A stretch of DNA of 64,000 nucleotides from Euphorbia lathyris (lineage: Eukaryota > Streptophyta > Magnoliopsida > Malpighiales > Euphorbiaceae): assembly GCF_963576675.1 (NCBI RefSeq), contig NC_088915.1, positions 87,739,501 through 87,803,500 on the forward strand. The letters run 5' to 3'. Below are positions 39,101 to 46,996 of this stretch, one piece after another. The translations under genes were made by a program, and so were the position numbers. The notes beneath the pieces were generated by a model, which was given only the letters and a program-made list of their open reading frames with translations, had not been told where the DNA came from and searched no databases. Numbering within the stretch: the stretch's first letter is position 1; the number at the start of each line of letters is the position of its first letter.

Positions 39101-42100
39101 ACTAACATAAAAGTCCAAATGACCATTGACCAATGTAAATACCACGTAACTGCCTGTAAATCACACTCTTTTACTCACTTGATGACCCCTCAACTTCGAG
39201 GTTACTAACGTAATGGCCCGCTAAGGAGTGTGATTTATCGGCATCTCATGTGGTCTAACAAGGGGTCTTGGAGCATAGGCTCAAGGCGGAATGCAAGGCG
39301 CCTGAGGAACACTATGCATCCCGCTAAGCGAGGATCCGGGGAGGGTCCCACCACAAGGGTGTATTGGGGGCAAGCCTTCCCCTGCCAAATTTTTTGGCAA
39401 GAGGCCGCTCCTAAGACTCGAACCCGTGACCTCTCGGTCACACGACAGCAACGTTTACCGTGGCGCCAAGGCTCGCCCTATATCACACAAAACAGTAAAA
39501 AAAAAAAAAGTAGTGAAAACAGTATATGCTACTGAGGAGCGCCTTGATTCAGGCTCCGAAGCCCAGGCGAGGTGCACAAGGCGAAAGCCTTTCAAACTGC
39601 GCCTCACCTTGTGCAATCAAGGCTCACTACCTTGAGTCTTGCGTAAGGCACGCCTTTAACAACTATGTTCATATGTAAATCCCCACTAAATTAAAGAAAT
39701 TGAATATTCTCACGTACCATTAGCACACCACCAGTCGCCATTTTTTCTTTCGGTCCTCACAAGATTCTCAACAATGGTCAATCCACCACTCCAGTTATTG
39801 AATCCGCCATGAATCCAAACGTTGTTAGCATGAGCAAGCGGACTGGAGCTTTTATTATAATACAACCGAACCAAATCTCCACCTCGGAACTCAGTAGGCT
39901 CAATAAACCATAAATTATCAACAGAACTTTCCGCTTTTTTAATCAACTGCTGCACTATTTCTCTCCTCTTTTCCGTTTCAATCTTCGCTTGTGCTCTATC
40001 CGCTTCCATTGCAGCCTTCTCCGCTTCTCTTTGCCTCTCCTCCTCTGCTAGTCTTTCCCTCTCAGCTTGTTCCCTTGCAAGTTTCTCTTGCTCCCTACGT
40101 TTTTCCTCGAGCAAGAAATCCTCAAATTCATCTGTGCCCATCCCACCTTCAACGAGTATGCAGAAATCCTTTTTGTCGTTATTGTCGTATAAATTTTTGT
40201 CATTAAAGAAGACAAAATCCATTTTATATGCTTCTTTCGGAACATGAACCTTACAAGCCCACCAATCCCCATTCAGATGCGTTTTGTTCAACCGTAAAGT
40301 AAAAGATTGCCATTTCCAGTCATTGAAGGCGCCCATAATTAGAACATCCGGCTCATTATTCAGCGTGGATAGACTCCTATTAAGGTACACTTCTATTTCT
40401 TGATCCGGTTTCACCACCGATGGATAAACAAACAATTTGTTTCCCCTTGAGAAATTATCCTCAGCAAGCGCCTCAATTTCTCGCTTCCGCAAATTTTCTT
40501 CCATTTCCAGCCTTATTCGTAAATCTTCAGTTGCTTTTTCATCGGTATCAGCACTTTCTTCTACTTGCATAGAAGCGAATTCAGTTGCCTTTTCATCAGT
40601 TCCCGCGCTCTCCTCATCAGCTGGCACAATAAAACTCTTATTGACACTTCCATTTTGCTTAGTATGATTGCTTTTAGCAGCACGCAACTTTTTGCTCATC
40701 GATGATGCTTCTGCAGATATCTTTTCTTCTGTAACGTCCACACCACGAATTAACTCAATTGCGTGTTCTTCACCAATATCATCTTCGGTTTTAATTGATT
40801 TCTTATATGTATCCACATTTTGACTCGATTTTAGAGTAGTTGAACCCTCTTTATTTGCATTTTCCTTCGAATCCCTTTTCTCGGTGCTGGTTCCTACAGG
40901 TATTTTTGGAGTTGGTCCTCTAGACTTCAAAGTCGGCATTTTTTTGCGTCTCCTCTTACCAAAATCTGCATGACAAAAAAAAAAATTAAGAACGTAACAA
41001 TTTTTTTTGGAAAAATTAATCAAAATATTAACGAGCTACTAACCTGCACTGGCAATTATATCAAATGAAAAACCACTTGTTGGGAGCTTGTTGCTCCATG
41101 AAGTCAGCTGAAATGGAACGCATTAAATCGAATAGATTATTTACTTCGATAATTTAATTCCATTCATCAGCTAGGAACAAATTAACTAATTAATCAAGAT
41201 CGTTTAGCTGTCAAAAAAAGGACAGTTAAATGGAACAGTATTACGGATCCTAGGCTATTTTGACCGGTCAGCAATTCAAGGTGTCCAGAAAGAGATTCGG
41301 GAAAGGTGCAACATTCCTAGACAGATTATTCATTGGCGAAGAATTATTAGTTGGTTATTGATAAATCTTTTTGGCAAATCTGTGGTGGCTGCTATGAGGC
41401 GTGTTTCTGTCGCTTCTGCTATCTACTGGATTTAGAGAGAGAGAGAGAGAGAGAAAACAGAGCATTTTTTCCACTGGAAAGCTGAACAACAGAAACGGAC
41501 ACCGGGAAATGTTATTTCTAAAAACATATAGCTAGGAATGGGTATTGGAAACGGAAACGGACACAAAACGCGGAAACGCTAGTGAAGAAGAGTTTCCGTG
41601 CAACATACATCATAGGCAATATTTAGTGATAATATGCAGATTTGGAATAGAATCTTAGGGATATATGGCAGTGATTTTCCATGGTGTTGCCGTCGTTTTG
41701 TATCTGGTATTTTAGTGTTCAATAAAGTCCATAACTTTCGTCAAAAAATAATTATTCTTTCCATTGCTCATCAGAACTTGGCGGGCCCAAATCGATGTTT
41801 AGGTATCAATTCAGTTCCGAAGTTGTTAATATTTGACAAATTAACGCAAATTTAACATATATTTATGTATTCAAACTGAATGGGTTTGGCTAATCTGTCA
41901 AATATTGCCAACTTCACGGCTGAGTTGATAGCTAAACTTTGATTTGGACTAAATTGATTATGTCTGCTAATTTCACGAGACATTTTGACCCTTAATTCGA
42001 ACAAATTGATCAACTCAAGCCATGCTTAGGTATCAACTCAGTCCTGAAGTTAGTAATATTTGACAAATTTGTCCAAATTTGACAAAATTTTACTGAACGG

Positions 42101-43735
42101 ATTTGGGTAATTTGTCAACTTCACGGCCTGAGTTGATAGCTAAACTTTGATTTGGCTAAATTGATTGTGTCACTGCCTGAGTTTCTAGCTAAACTTTGAT
42201 TTGGGTAAACTGATCGTGTCTGTCATTTCAGGGGCCATTTTGACCGTTAATTCGATCAAATTGATCAACTTTAAACCGGCAAAAGAACCAAGGAAGTAAC
42301 TATTAAGCAGCAGAATTAGAATTAAAATTAAAATTAAATCAAAGCAGAAAAGCCAATGGGACCCCAAAAAAGCAAAAGCCTCAAACTCAATCAGTAACAA
42401 AAAGGCATACAGAACCCCAACTATGAACAAATTCAGGAACCTGCAAAAAAACTGAAAACTTTACACAATCATCGATATAAAAGGGGGAAAAAGAAGCACA
42501 CATTTTACAATTGGGAATCAAATATCAAATTCAATTCAATTCAATCAAATAGCCACCAACACGAACTCACCCAATCCAAGCAAAAAAAGCAATGAATACC
42601 AAAATTTAGGGACAAAAAAGTACTTACACATGTAAATTTGCTGGTTTTTCCATACCAATGTAAAACTTCTCAAAATTAAGCTAGATTTGAACTACAAAAA
42701 GTAAGATTGGGTCCCGAAACCACCCCTAGGAGGGGTGGTTCAGGTGGCGGATGGGCCTAGCCCCCAAGCCTCCCCTATCATATATTAATCAAGTTGGATT
42801 TTGTAATTAAATACAAACTCAATGAGCTAATTAACCATCCCAACCTTAATCTTCCGGAGACAGGAGATGGACCGAAACCACCCCTTTCCGGTGGCGGATG
42901 GGCCTGGCCCCCAAGCCCCAACCCCTTTCTCCGCCCCTGATTGGAATTAAGGGTCAAAGTGGCCCTTGAAGTTGGCAGGCAGGGTCAGTTTAGCCTAAAT
43001 GGATGTTTTGGTATCAACTCAGCCCCGAATTTGGTAATATTTGACAAATTAGCCCAAATTTAACAATTTTTTTACTATCGAAACTGAAGGGATTTGGACT
43101 AATTTGTGAAATATTACCAACTTCACATCCGAGTTGATAGCTAAACTTTGATTTGAACTAAACTGATCATGTCTCCCAATTTCGGGGACCATTTTGACCC
43201 TTAATTCGAACAAATTGATAAGATAAACTTTAAACCGGCATATAAAAAAGAGGGAAGGAAGTAACTATTAAACAGCAGAATCAGAATTGAAATTAAAATT
43301 AAAATCAAAGCAAAAAAAAAGAAGCCAATGGGACCCCAAAAAGTAAAAGCCTCAAACTCAATCAGTAACAAAAAGGCATACAGTACCCAACTATGAACAA
43401 ATTCAAGAACCTGCAAAAAGGCTGAAAACTTTACACAATCATCAATATAAAAAGGGGGAAAAAAGGAGCACACATTTTACAATTGGGAATCAAATCACCA
43501 ATACCAATAACAATTCAATTCAATTCAATCAAATAGCCACAAACTCATCCAATCAAAGCAAAGCCCAAAAATCAATAGCAAAATTTAGGGGAAAAAAAGT
43601 ACTTACAGATGTAAAATTGCTGGTTTTAGCAGGAGGAAAAGACCCGAGAAATGGCTTGATCTTTAAGAGTTGTGTTCTTTCCAGAAAAACAGTTCTGCAA
43701 CTGGGTATTCTCTGCACTTGAAAACCCACTTCCAT
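21174..43735 (-). CDS. SS3: Starch synthase III, chloroplastic (16 exons)
   Basis: Transfers glucose from ADP-glucose to growing alpha-1,4-glucan chains in the plastid; SSIII makes longer amylopectin chains and helps granule initiation. Exons in gene order: 43735-43607, 41107-41044, 40965-39718, 38255-38041, 36959-36689, 35432-35257, 33618-33511, 32161-32052, 31100-30995, 30913-30743, 28072-27944, 27794-27612, 26293-26162, 26073-25962, 24287-24164, 21303-21174 (stop TGA 21176-21174). All junctions are GT-AG and in phase. The sum is 3408 nt, giving 1135 residues, close to other plant SSIIIs (about 1000-1250). Layout: transit peptide about 1-60; acidic linker; three CBM53-type modules (FNDW 278-281, FNNW 453-456, FNRW 615-618) with a charged coiled coil about 343-410; GT5 from 687 with KVGGL 701-705; GT1 with KTGGL 1049-1053. 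No stop or frameshift found, so it should be functional. Long introns are TE-filled. Confidence 0.96.
21843..22330. mobile_element. MULE-type foldback MITE in SS3 intron 15
   Basis: Ends GGGTTAAATGCATCGTTGGT and, reversed, GGATGGACCATTGGTCACT. Same family as 32351-33345. Flanking 9-mers TGTGTAATG-like and TGTGTATTA match imperfectly. Confidence 0.7.
22540..22770. repeat. Direct repeat with GC-rich blocks in SS3 intron 15
   Basis: The block CCCCCTGCCCCTCTAGATCCGCCACT and the following ~70 bp occur twice, about 130 bp apart. They are flanked by other GTGGCGGA-type words, probably a decayed TE with a subsequent tandem duplication. Confidence 0.55.
22914..23437. mobile_element. MULE-type MITE with internal tandem duplication
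   Basis: Ends GGGGTAAAACACACCCATGG and, reversed, GGGTGAAATACACTCACG. Inside, a unit of roughly 190-200 bp beginning GGTTGACCATGTGAAATGTC is repeated in tandem (about 23009 and 23201). In SS3 intron 15. Confidence 0.7.
23837..24138. mobile_element. Stowaway-like MITE (CTCCCTC..GTTCC type)
   Basis: Ends CTCCCTCAGTTCCATAATAC and, reversed, TCCATCTGTTCCATAATACA, next to TA dinucleotides. Same family, opposite arm order, as 37331-37590. Contains the poly(T) insertion at 24001-24021. In SS3 intron 15. Confidence 0.7.
24001..24021 (-). repeat. Poly(T) tract flanked by 15-bp duplication
   Basis: 21 consecutive T between two copies of AATTAGTGGATGCAG (23986-24000 and 24022-24036). This looks like a retroposed poly(A) stretch with nothing else attached. 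Confidence 0.75.
24395..24886. mobile_element. MULE-type foldback MITE in SS3 intron 14
   Basis: 492 bp, ends GGGTAAATTACACCTATGGC and, reversed, GGGTAAATTACACCCATGGC, perfect 9-bp duplication GAATTAAAG (24386-24394 and 24887-24895). Carries the AATTAAAGTTGTTCAGAAC core shared with elements at 29393 and 32435. Confidence 0.92.
25036..25810. repeat. GAGCC-rich TE with nested foldback, SS3 intron 14
   Basis: Outer sequence rich in GCTCGGCTC / GAGCCGAAC words at both sides (25036-25150, 25680-25810) resembles the hAT MITE at 30200-30626 but lacks a clean left end. Nested inside (about 25318-25665) is a foldback with arms TACAAAAATATCCCTAAC and GTTAGGG-like, related to 44045-44560. Confidence 0.5.
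26351..27581. mobile_element. Foldback DNA element hosting a SINE, SS3 intron 12
   Basis: Ends GGTTCAAATTGGCCCTCAAA and, reversed, GGTTCAAATTGGCCCTCAAA match perfectly for 20 bp. The arms stay complementary for about 300 bp (both hold a TGATACC/GGTATCA-type block). Flanking duplications are not convincing. The middle holds other sequence and the Au SINE. Confidence 0.75.
27019..27217 (-). mobile_element. Au-type SINE in SS3 intron 12
   Basis: About 199 bp on the minus strand with tRNA-like RNA polymerase III boxes (TTGGCGCAACGGTAAACG; GGTCACGGGTTTGAGTC), the conserved GGGTCCCACC-type body (GTGGTGGGACCC), and a T-run 3' end. It is flanked by the direct repeat TAATATAATTATTTCATTA (26999 and 27218). 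All features fit the Au SINE family of flowering plants. Confidence 0.93.
28501..29112. mobile_element. Pack-MULE-like MITE in SS3 intron 10
   Basis: Ends GGCTTAATACACAAATAACC and, reversed, GGCCTAATACATAAATAACC, perfect 9-bp duplication TTAAAAAAA (28492-28500 and 29113-29121). The interior contains a GRF-type zinc-finger fragment (28849-28947). Confidence 0.9.
28849..28947 (+). pseudogene. Captured GRF zinc-finger fragment
   Basis: An ATG-initiated 31-codon stretch contains CLCGEIAP, then [14 protein letters not shown], followed by TAG. This matches the GRF zinc finger pattern (C.CG, N-P-G-R/K-x-F-Y-x-C). Upstream sequence looks like a 5' untranslated region. Only the first half of the domain is present, so it cannot make a functional finger. 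It lies between the arms of a MULE-type MITE, consistent with gene-fragment capture. Confidence 0.7.
29393..29895. mobile_element. MULE-type foldback MITE in SS3 intron 10
   Basis: Ends GGTATATTACATCCACGCCC and, reversed, GGCATAATTACATTTACAGC. Flanks ATAATATG / ATAATAGG are an imperfect duplication. Shares the AATTAAA...GTTGTTTACAAC core with 24395 and 32435. Confidence 0.75.
30200..30626. mobile_element. hAT-type MITE in SS3 intron 10
   Basis: Ends TAGGGCTGTAATCGAGCCG and, reversed, TAGGGCTGTAAATGAGTCG, with 8-bp flanks TCAAAAGA / TCAAAAGG (30192-30199, 30627-30634). Interior rich in GAGCTCGAGCT words. Non-coding. Confidence 0.85.
31692..31961 (+). mobile_element. TRIM (miniature LTR retrotransposon) in SS3 intron 8
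   Basis: Two short direct terminal repeats (31692-31768 and 31909-31961) begin TGTC.GAGATTAA and end GACA. A tRNA-iMet-type PBS (TGGTATTAGAGCC) follows the first and a GTGTGGGGGTG purine tract precedes the second. 5-bp duplication AATTT (31687-31691, 31962-31966). At 270 bp with no coding, it fits the TRIM class. The left repeat has about 24 extra bases. Confidence 0.85.
32351..33345. mobile_element. MULE-type foldback MITE in SS3 intron 7
   Basis: 995 bp, ends GGGTTAAATGGACCATTGGT and, reversed, GGGTTAAAAATGCACTGTTGG. Perfect 9-bp duplication GATTAGGAA (32342-32350, 33346-33354). Hosts another MITE at 32435-32929. Confidence 0.9.
32435..32929. mobile_element. MITE nested in a MITE, SS3 intron 7
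   Basis: Ends GGGTAATTTCAAATAAAACC and, reversed, GGGTAAATTTCAAATAAAACC. Perfect 9-bp duplication TAAAATCAT (32426-32434, 32930-32938). It lies wholly inside the 32351-33345 element, so it arrived later. Confidence 0.92.
33655..33765 (-). repeat. TRIM-related fragment in SS3 intron 6
   Basis: Minus strand reads AAGCTTTTAGTTGGTTCCATG, then GGTATCGGGTCCTCTTGGAC and GGTTCGAATCCTGG. This parallels the LTR-PBS junction of the TRIM at 31692. Truncated; boundaries approximate. Confidence 0.6.
33766..34499. other. SS3 intron 6, unassigned portion
   Basis: AT-rich intronic sequence with repeated TTTAGGAGTTTTA words near 33830-33900. No termini, coding or RNA gene recognised. Confidence 0.4.
34500..34998. 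mobile_element. MULE-type foldback MITE in SS3 intron 6
   Basis: Ends GCTAAATACATCATTTGCCC and, reversed, GGCTTGATACATCATTTGCC. Near-perfect 9-bp duplication TAATTTTTA / CAATTTTTA. To its right (35000-35215) lies the broken end of another element ending GGGTGTATTTTACCC. Confidence 0.8.
35562..35957. mobile_element. MULE-type foldback MITE in SS3 intron 5
   Basis: 396 bp, ends GGATTAATACATCTGTTGCC and, reversed, GGCCTAATACACTTGTTGCC. Perfect 9-bp duplication ATAAAAGAT (35553-35561, 35958-35966). Confidence 0.92.
37053..37805. mobile_element. Foldback MITE with nested Stowaway, SS3 intron 4
   Basis: Ends GGCCTAAACCATACGAAACC and, reversed, GGCCTAAATACGAAGCCCCC. Inside, 37331-37590 is a Stowaway-like element (CTCCCTCTGTTCC ... 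GGAACAGAGG, TA flanks) of the 23837 family. Outer flanking duplication unclear. Confidence 0.7.
38390..39003. other. SS3 intron 3, GATTCG-rich repeat
   Basis: Between exon 4 and the next TE the intron holds many AATCG / GATTCGAATC words (38415-38490 and 38745-38830), probably a decayed inverted-repeat transposon. No coding. Confidence 0.4.
39004..39670. repeat. Truncated MITE plus GCGCCTTG-rich TE, SS3 intron 3
   Basis: 39004-39250 is the left end of a MULE-MITE (GGGTAAAGTACACCC) without a visible right end. 39260-39310 and 39535-39665 share CAAGGCG / CGCCTTG words and flank the second SINE, as if the SINE landed inside an older element. Confidence 0.5.
39311..39478 (-). mobile_element. Second Au-type SINE, SS3 intron 3
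   Basis: The same order of motifs as the SINE at 27019: box A-like GGCGCCACGGTAAACG, box B GGTCACGGGTTCGAGTC, GGTGGGACCCTCCCCGG and AGCGGGATGCATAGTG. Its 3' terminus has diverged or is lost, and no flanking duplication was found. Confidence 0.85.
41044..43735 (-). other. SS3: SS3 exons 1-2: start and plastid transit peptide
   Basis: Exon 1 (43735-43607) gives 43 residues from the first ATG, and exon 2 (41107-41044) adds 21 plus one base. The segment is rich in Ser, Thr and basic residues, lacks a membrane helix and ends in a basic cluster (GKRRRKK) at the start of exon 3, as expected for a stromal targeting sequence. I chose this ATG because it is the only one in frame upstream of the exon-1 donor and gives a typical N-terminus. 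Intron 1 is 2.5 kb and contains a partial duplicate of exon 1. Confidence 0.85.
41960..43600. repeat. Imperfect tandem duplication in SS3 intron 1
   Basis: About 42180-42660 is repeated at about 43131-43640 with a spacing of roughly 960-980 bp. The upstream copy includes the true exon 1 end and donor (43601-43610). The other (42622-42640) has a donor-like TGTGTAAGTA after only about 25 bp of exon-like sequence. A third, shorter copy of part of the unit begins near 41960. Between them (42720-42935), two GGTGGCGGATGGGCCT blocks occur. Confidence 0.8.
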
Positions 43736-44044
43736 GGCTACTCGTTTTACTCAACTCACTGAGTCACTGTCAAAATTAAAATCGACTTCACTTTGATTCC
43801 ATTAATCTAAGAATGAATGAATCCATTTCCCTCAAAAACTGTGTAAATGGGAATAAAATAAAAAATTGAAGAACATGCTCGACTGATAACGATGGGGGAA
43901 CAGAGTCAGAAATCTTAGCCATAAACGTCTATCATTTCAAACTAAATTCCAAAGCCTACTGACTTGGTACTACTTAATAATATAAGACCTCTCAAAAATA
44001 AAGCATAACACTCGCTTTAATCCCTAAACTAAAATTTGAAAGCC
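43736..44044 (-). promoter_or_regulatory. SS3 5' untranslated region and core promoter region
   Basis: About 300 bp between the SS3 start codon and the first upstream TE. A TATA-like TTATATTATTAAG lies on the minus strand near 43975-43988, about 245 bp from the ATG. This is suggestive only. Confidence 0.35.
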
Positions 44045-44570
44045 AATTAGCCTAACGTTTTGGGCCATGAGCAATTTTACTCCTAACGTTTAAAATTGTG
44101 CAATTTTATCCCTAACGTTGGAACCCAAGAGCAACTTTACCCCTAACGTTAATAAATTGGGTCAATTTGAGAAATAATTCATCAAACTGTCTTTTTGGTC
44201 ATGAATCTTGTTATTTACACTTCATACGTGTGTCATTTTATCAGTAACAAATCACAAACATTCGTTGGGATGAGAAAAAAAATAAAAAAAAATTCAAAAA
44301 AATCCACCGAATTTATAAATATTAATCTCAAATTCTATTATTAAATTATAAAAAACATGACATCCTTTTTTTAGAAAGAATTATTATGTAATTGGTACAG
44401 AATAATGAACAAAAATATCTGTGTTTTATAACAGTGTCTGAAATTGATCCAATTTATCAACGTTAGGGGTAAACTTGCTCTTGGCTTCCAACGTTAGGGG
44501 CAAAATTGCACCATTTTAGACGCTAATGGTAAAATTGCTCTTGGCCCAAAACTTTAGGGGTATTTTTGCA
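44045..44570. mobile_element. Foldback element upstream of SS3
   Basis: The arms contain mirrored CCCTAACGTT / AACGTTAGGG words (for example ACCCCTAACGTTAATAAATT against AATTTATCAACGTTAGGGGT). About 520 bp, beginning 310 bp upstream of the SS3 start codon. The nested element at 25318 is related. Duplications not resolved. Confidence 0.65.
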
Positions 44571-44898
44571 CCTTAACCCTTATACTATCCTAAAATCAGA
44601 AACTGTAACTATTTGCATGGACTATAGTGATCTCTGTATTGGTTCAAAATGGATTTAGGAAAGAGAGTCTGAAATTATTCAACCGAATGGTTTTCGATGA
44701 GATGATTTTTGCTTAGGATGAGGGCTCAATTGATGATTTTTACTTAGTTTGGAGGCCTAATTGATGATTTTGATAATTTAAGGTTCTAATTGACTCTCAA
44801 CTTTAGTTTGAGGATCCAAATGATATTATGCCAAAAATAAAAATAATATTTTTTTTTGCTTTAAAAATAAAAATTAATAATACATATAAGACCCTATT

Positions 44899-45930
44899 TT
44901 GGTTCATGTCATAAGACATCTCCATCTACTTTGGTGGGCCTTGATAAGGAAAGGCATTTCGCGGAAATATATTGACATCATAAAGGACATGTATGAGGGA
45001 GTATGCACGAGTGTACGTACTAGTGTTGGGAAAACTGAAGAGTTTCCTATTACGATTGGAGTGCATCAAGGTTCCGCACTAAGCCCATTTCTTTTTGCCA
45101 TCGTTATGGATGAACTAACAAGTTCACTTCAAGATGGTATACCATGGTGCATGCTGTTTGCAGATGATATTGTGTTGGTTGATGAGACGAAAGAAGGAGT
45201 GGAGATGAAGTTGGAACTATGGAGGCAAACTCTAGAATCTAGAGGCTTTAAGTTGAGTCGAAGTAAGACAGAATATTTGGAGTGTAAGTTTAGCGGCCGT
45301 AGGAGTAGGGAGGCAGGGACAATCACCCTAGATGGGAGAGTTGTTCAGGCCTCGGATTGCTTCCGGTATTTAGGATCTATTATCCAAACGGATGGAGAAG
45401 TAGATGGAGATGTTGCCCATAGGATTAAAGCTGGTTGGTCGAAGTGGAAGAGTGCTACGGGTTTCCTTTGTGATCCCGGCATGCCTAATAGATTGAAGGG
45501 AAAATTCTACCGGACGGCAATTAGACCAGCATTGTTATATGGTACGGAGTGTTGGGCAGTGAAACACTGCCACATCCATAAGATGTCGGTGGCGGAGATG
45601 CGTATGTTGAGATGGATGTGTGGTCACACGAGAAAGGACCGGGTGCGTAATGAAATAATTAGGACAAAAGTAGGGGTTACATCTATTGAGAATAAAATGA
45701 GAGAAAACCGACTAAGGTGGTTTGGCCATGTGAGACGTAGAGCGCTTGATGCGCCGGTTAGGAGAACCGAAGAGTGGCAAAGGGATGTAGTGGTGAGGGG
45801 TAGGGGAAGACCTAAGCAAACTTGGAGGAGGGTGATCGAGAGTGATATGAGTTTATTGGGAATTGAGGAAAATATGGTAGTGGATAGGACGGAGTGGAGG
45901 GAGCGAATCTGTGTCGCTGACACGACTTGA
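44899..45930 (+). pseudogene. RTE LINE reverse transcriptase, C-terminal half
   Basis: A 343-codon open frame without breaks. It starts in the RT palm ([10 protein letters not shown]), then the catalytic FADDIVL box, the thumb region (RYLGSIIQ) and the conserved RTE tail ([33 protein letters not shown]), and ends at TGA. The endonuclease and N-terminal RT are missing through 5' truncation, so it is dead as an element. The first three bases (ATG) belong partly to the flanking site. The intact frame implies a recent insertion. Confidence 0.85.
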
Positions 45931-46004
45931 TTTTCACGGTTTTATATGATGGTTCATGTTAGCCGACCCCGAATCATTTCGGGACTAAGGCTTTGTTGTT
46001 GTTG
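44902..46004 (+). mobile_element. 5'-truncated RTE-type LINE upstream of SS3
   Basis: 1.1 kb flanked by the 17-bp duplication TATAAGACCCTATTTTG (44885-44901 and 46005-46021). The 3' end has repeated TTG units (TTTGTTGTTGTTG) rather than poly(A), typical of plant RTE LINEs. Placed about 1.2 kb upstream of the SS3 start, transcribed away from it. Confidence 0.92.
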
Positions 46005-46216
46005 TATAAGACCCTATTTTGATGATAATGATATATTGACCGTCCAAGTGTACGTATCATAATTACTGAAATTTATGAGCCAAAATATATATTAAAATTT
46101 TTGAGAAAATAAAAATACATATAAAAATATATGCAACAATATTATTTGATGGTTTATTTCAATTTTTACGGTGTTGGTAGCGAAGGCGTTGGAAGAGTTG
46201 GTACATGTAGTCTTTA

Positions 46217-46381
46217 TCACATGCACCTTAATGAGCATGTAGAATTTGCTCATTAACTATTAGATCTAGGCTTATTAGAATCATAACGTGTAGATTCAAA
46301 ACATCACGAGGCTTAGATTTAATAAACCTAGATCTAACGGTGAATGAGCAAATTCACTTGCTCATTAAGGTGCATGTGAAA
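46217..46381. repeat. Small palindromic MITE
   Basis: ATCACATGCACCTTAATGAG at the left is mirrored by CTCATTAAGGTGCATGTGAA at the right. The arms hold TGCTCATT and AGATCTAG in mirror order. About 165 bp, non-coding. Confidence 0.7.
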
Positions 46382-46429
46382 ATTCCTGACACGTACACAT
46401 TATAATTGCCCAAGATTTTTTTTTATATA

Positions 46430-46800
46430 AGCAACTGTGTGTCGCTGAGATTTCCCCGAGTTTCGACCAGCCAACTTATAGGATCTATCCTCTTTAAGCT
46501 TCAAGCATCCCATCAATTCGTCCGTCGGTATTCCGTCCCGGAGGGACTCCTGTGGTTAAACCTTGCCTCACCAAGAATCCGCACTATGGGATAACTCCCG
46601 AGCCCAACAGAGACATCTATCTCCTTTTCCAAAGGCTGGATACCCGACTCTCCTATAGGGTAGATCGTTTAAACTAGTCTCGACAACTGGCCCAGAGTGA
46701 CACCAAGTGAACCCTGTCCCCTTATAGTGTTTCTTACGCCGACTTGAAGCCCACGACCAGTGAGACATTAAGAATACATGGCATAAAACTGGGGGATGGA
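46430..46800. other. Unidentified GC-richer segment
   Basis: Noticeably less AT-rich than its surroundings, with no long frame. Could be an LTR or LINE remnant; I could not match it to a family. Confidence 0.3.
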
Positions 46801-46996
46801 GACGCCCATGAGCTCTTGCTCCAAAATCTTCCTTATAGTGTTGATCCTTAATAAAATCATCCCAGAATAAAATAAAATAAAAAATATGTATAAAGCACTC
46901 ACTTCAAATTTTGCAGAAGATGAAAAAATAATGAGGTCCTTATTTTCAACTAAAATGTCTTATATATATATATATAGACTACAGACTGAGATTTGG

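Larger units (their letters stand above)
36689..40965 (-). other. SS3: SS3 exons 3-5: linker and starch-binding modules
   Basis: Exon 3 (40965-39718, 1248 nt) encodes the variable acidic N-terminal arm, the first CBM53-type module (residues about 240-335), a Glu/Arg-rich helix (about 343-410) and most of the second module. Exons 4 and 5 finish the second module and add the third. Each module keeps an FN.W aromatic signature used to bind glucan helices. Residues 183-211 contain a small internal repeat ([11 protein letters not shown] / [11 protein letters not shown]). The long third exon is a usual feature of SSIII genes. Confidence 0.9.

Noticed and set aside
30689..40965. Several short minus-strand frames as separate genes
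   Set aside because: They are exons of one SS3 gene, joined by in-phase GT-AG introns.
41430..41460. GA microsatellite as a regulatory element of SS3
   Set aside because: A short GA repeat deep in intron 1; nothing beyond its composition supports a role.
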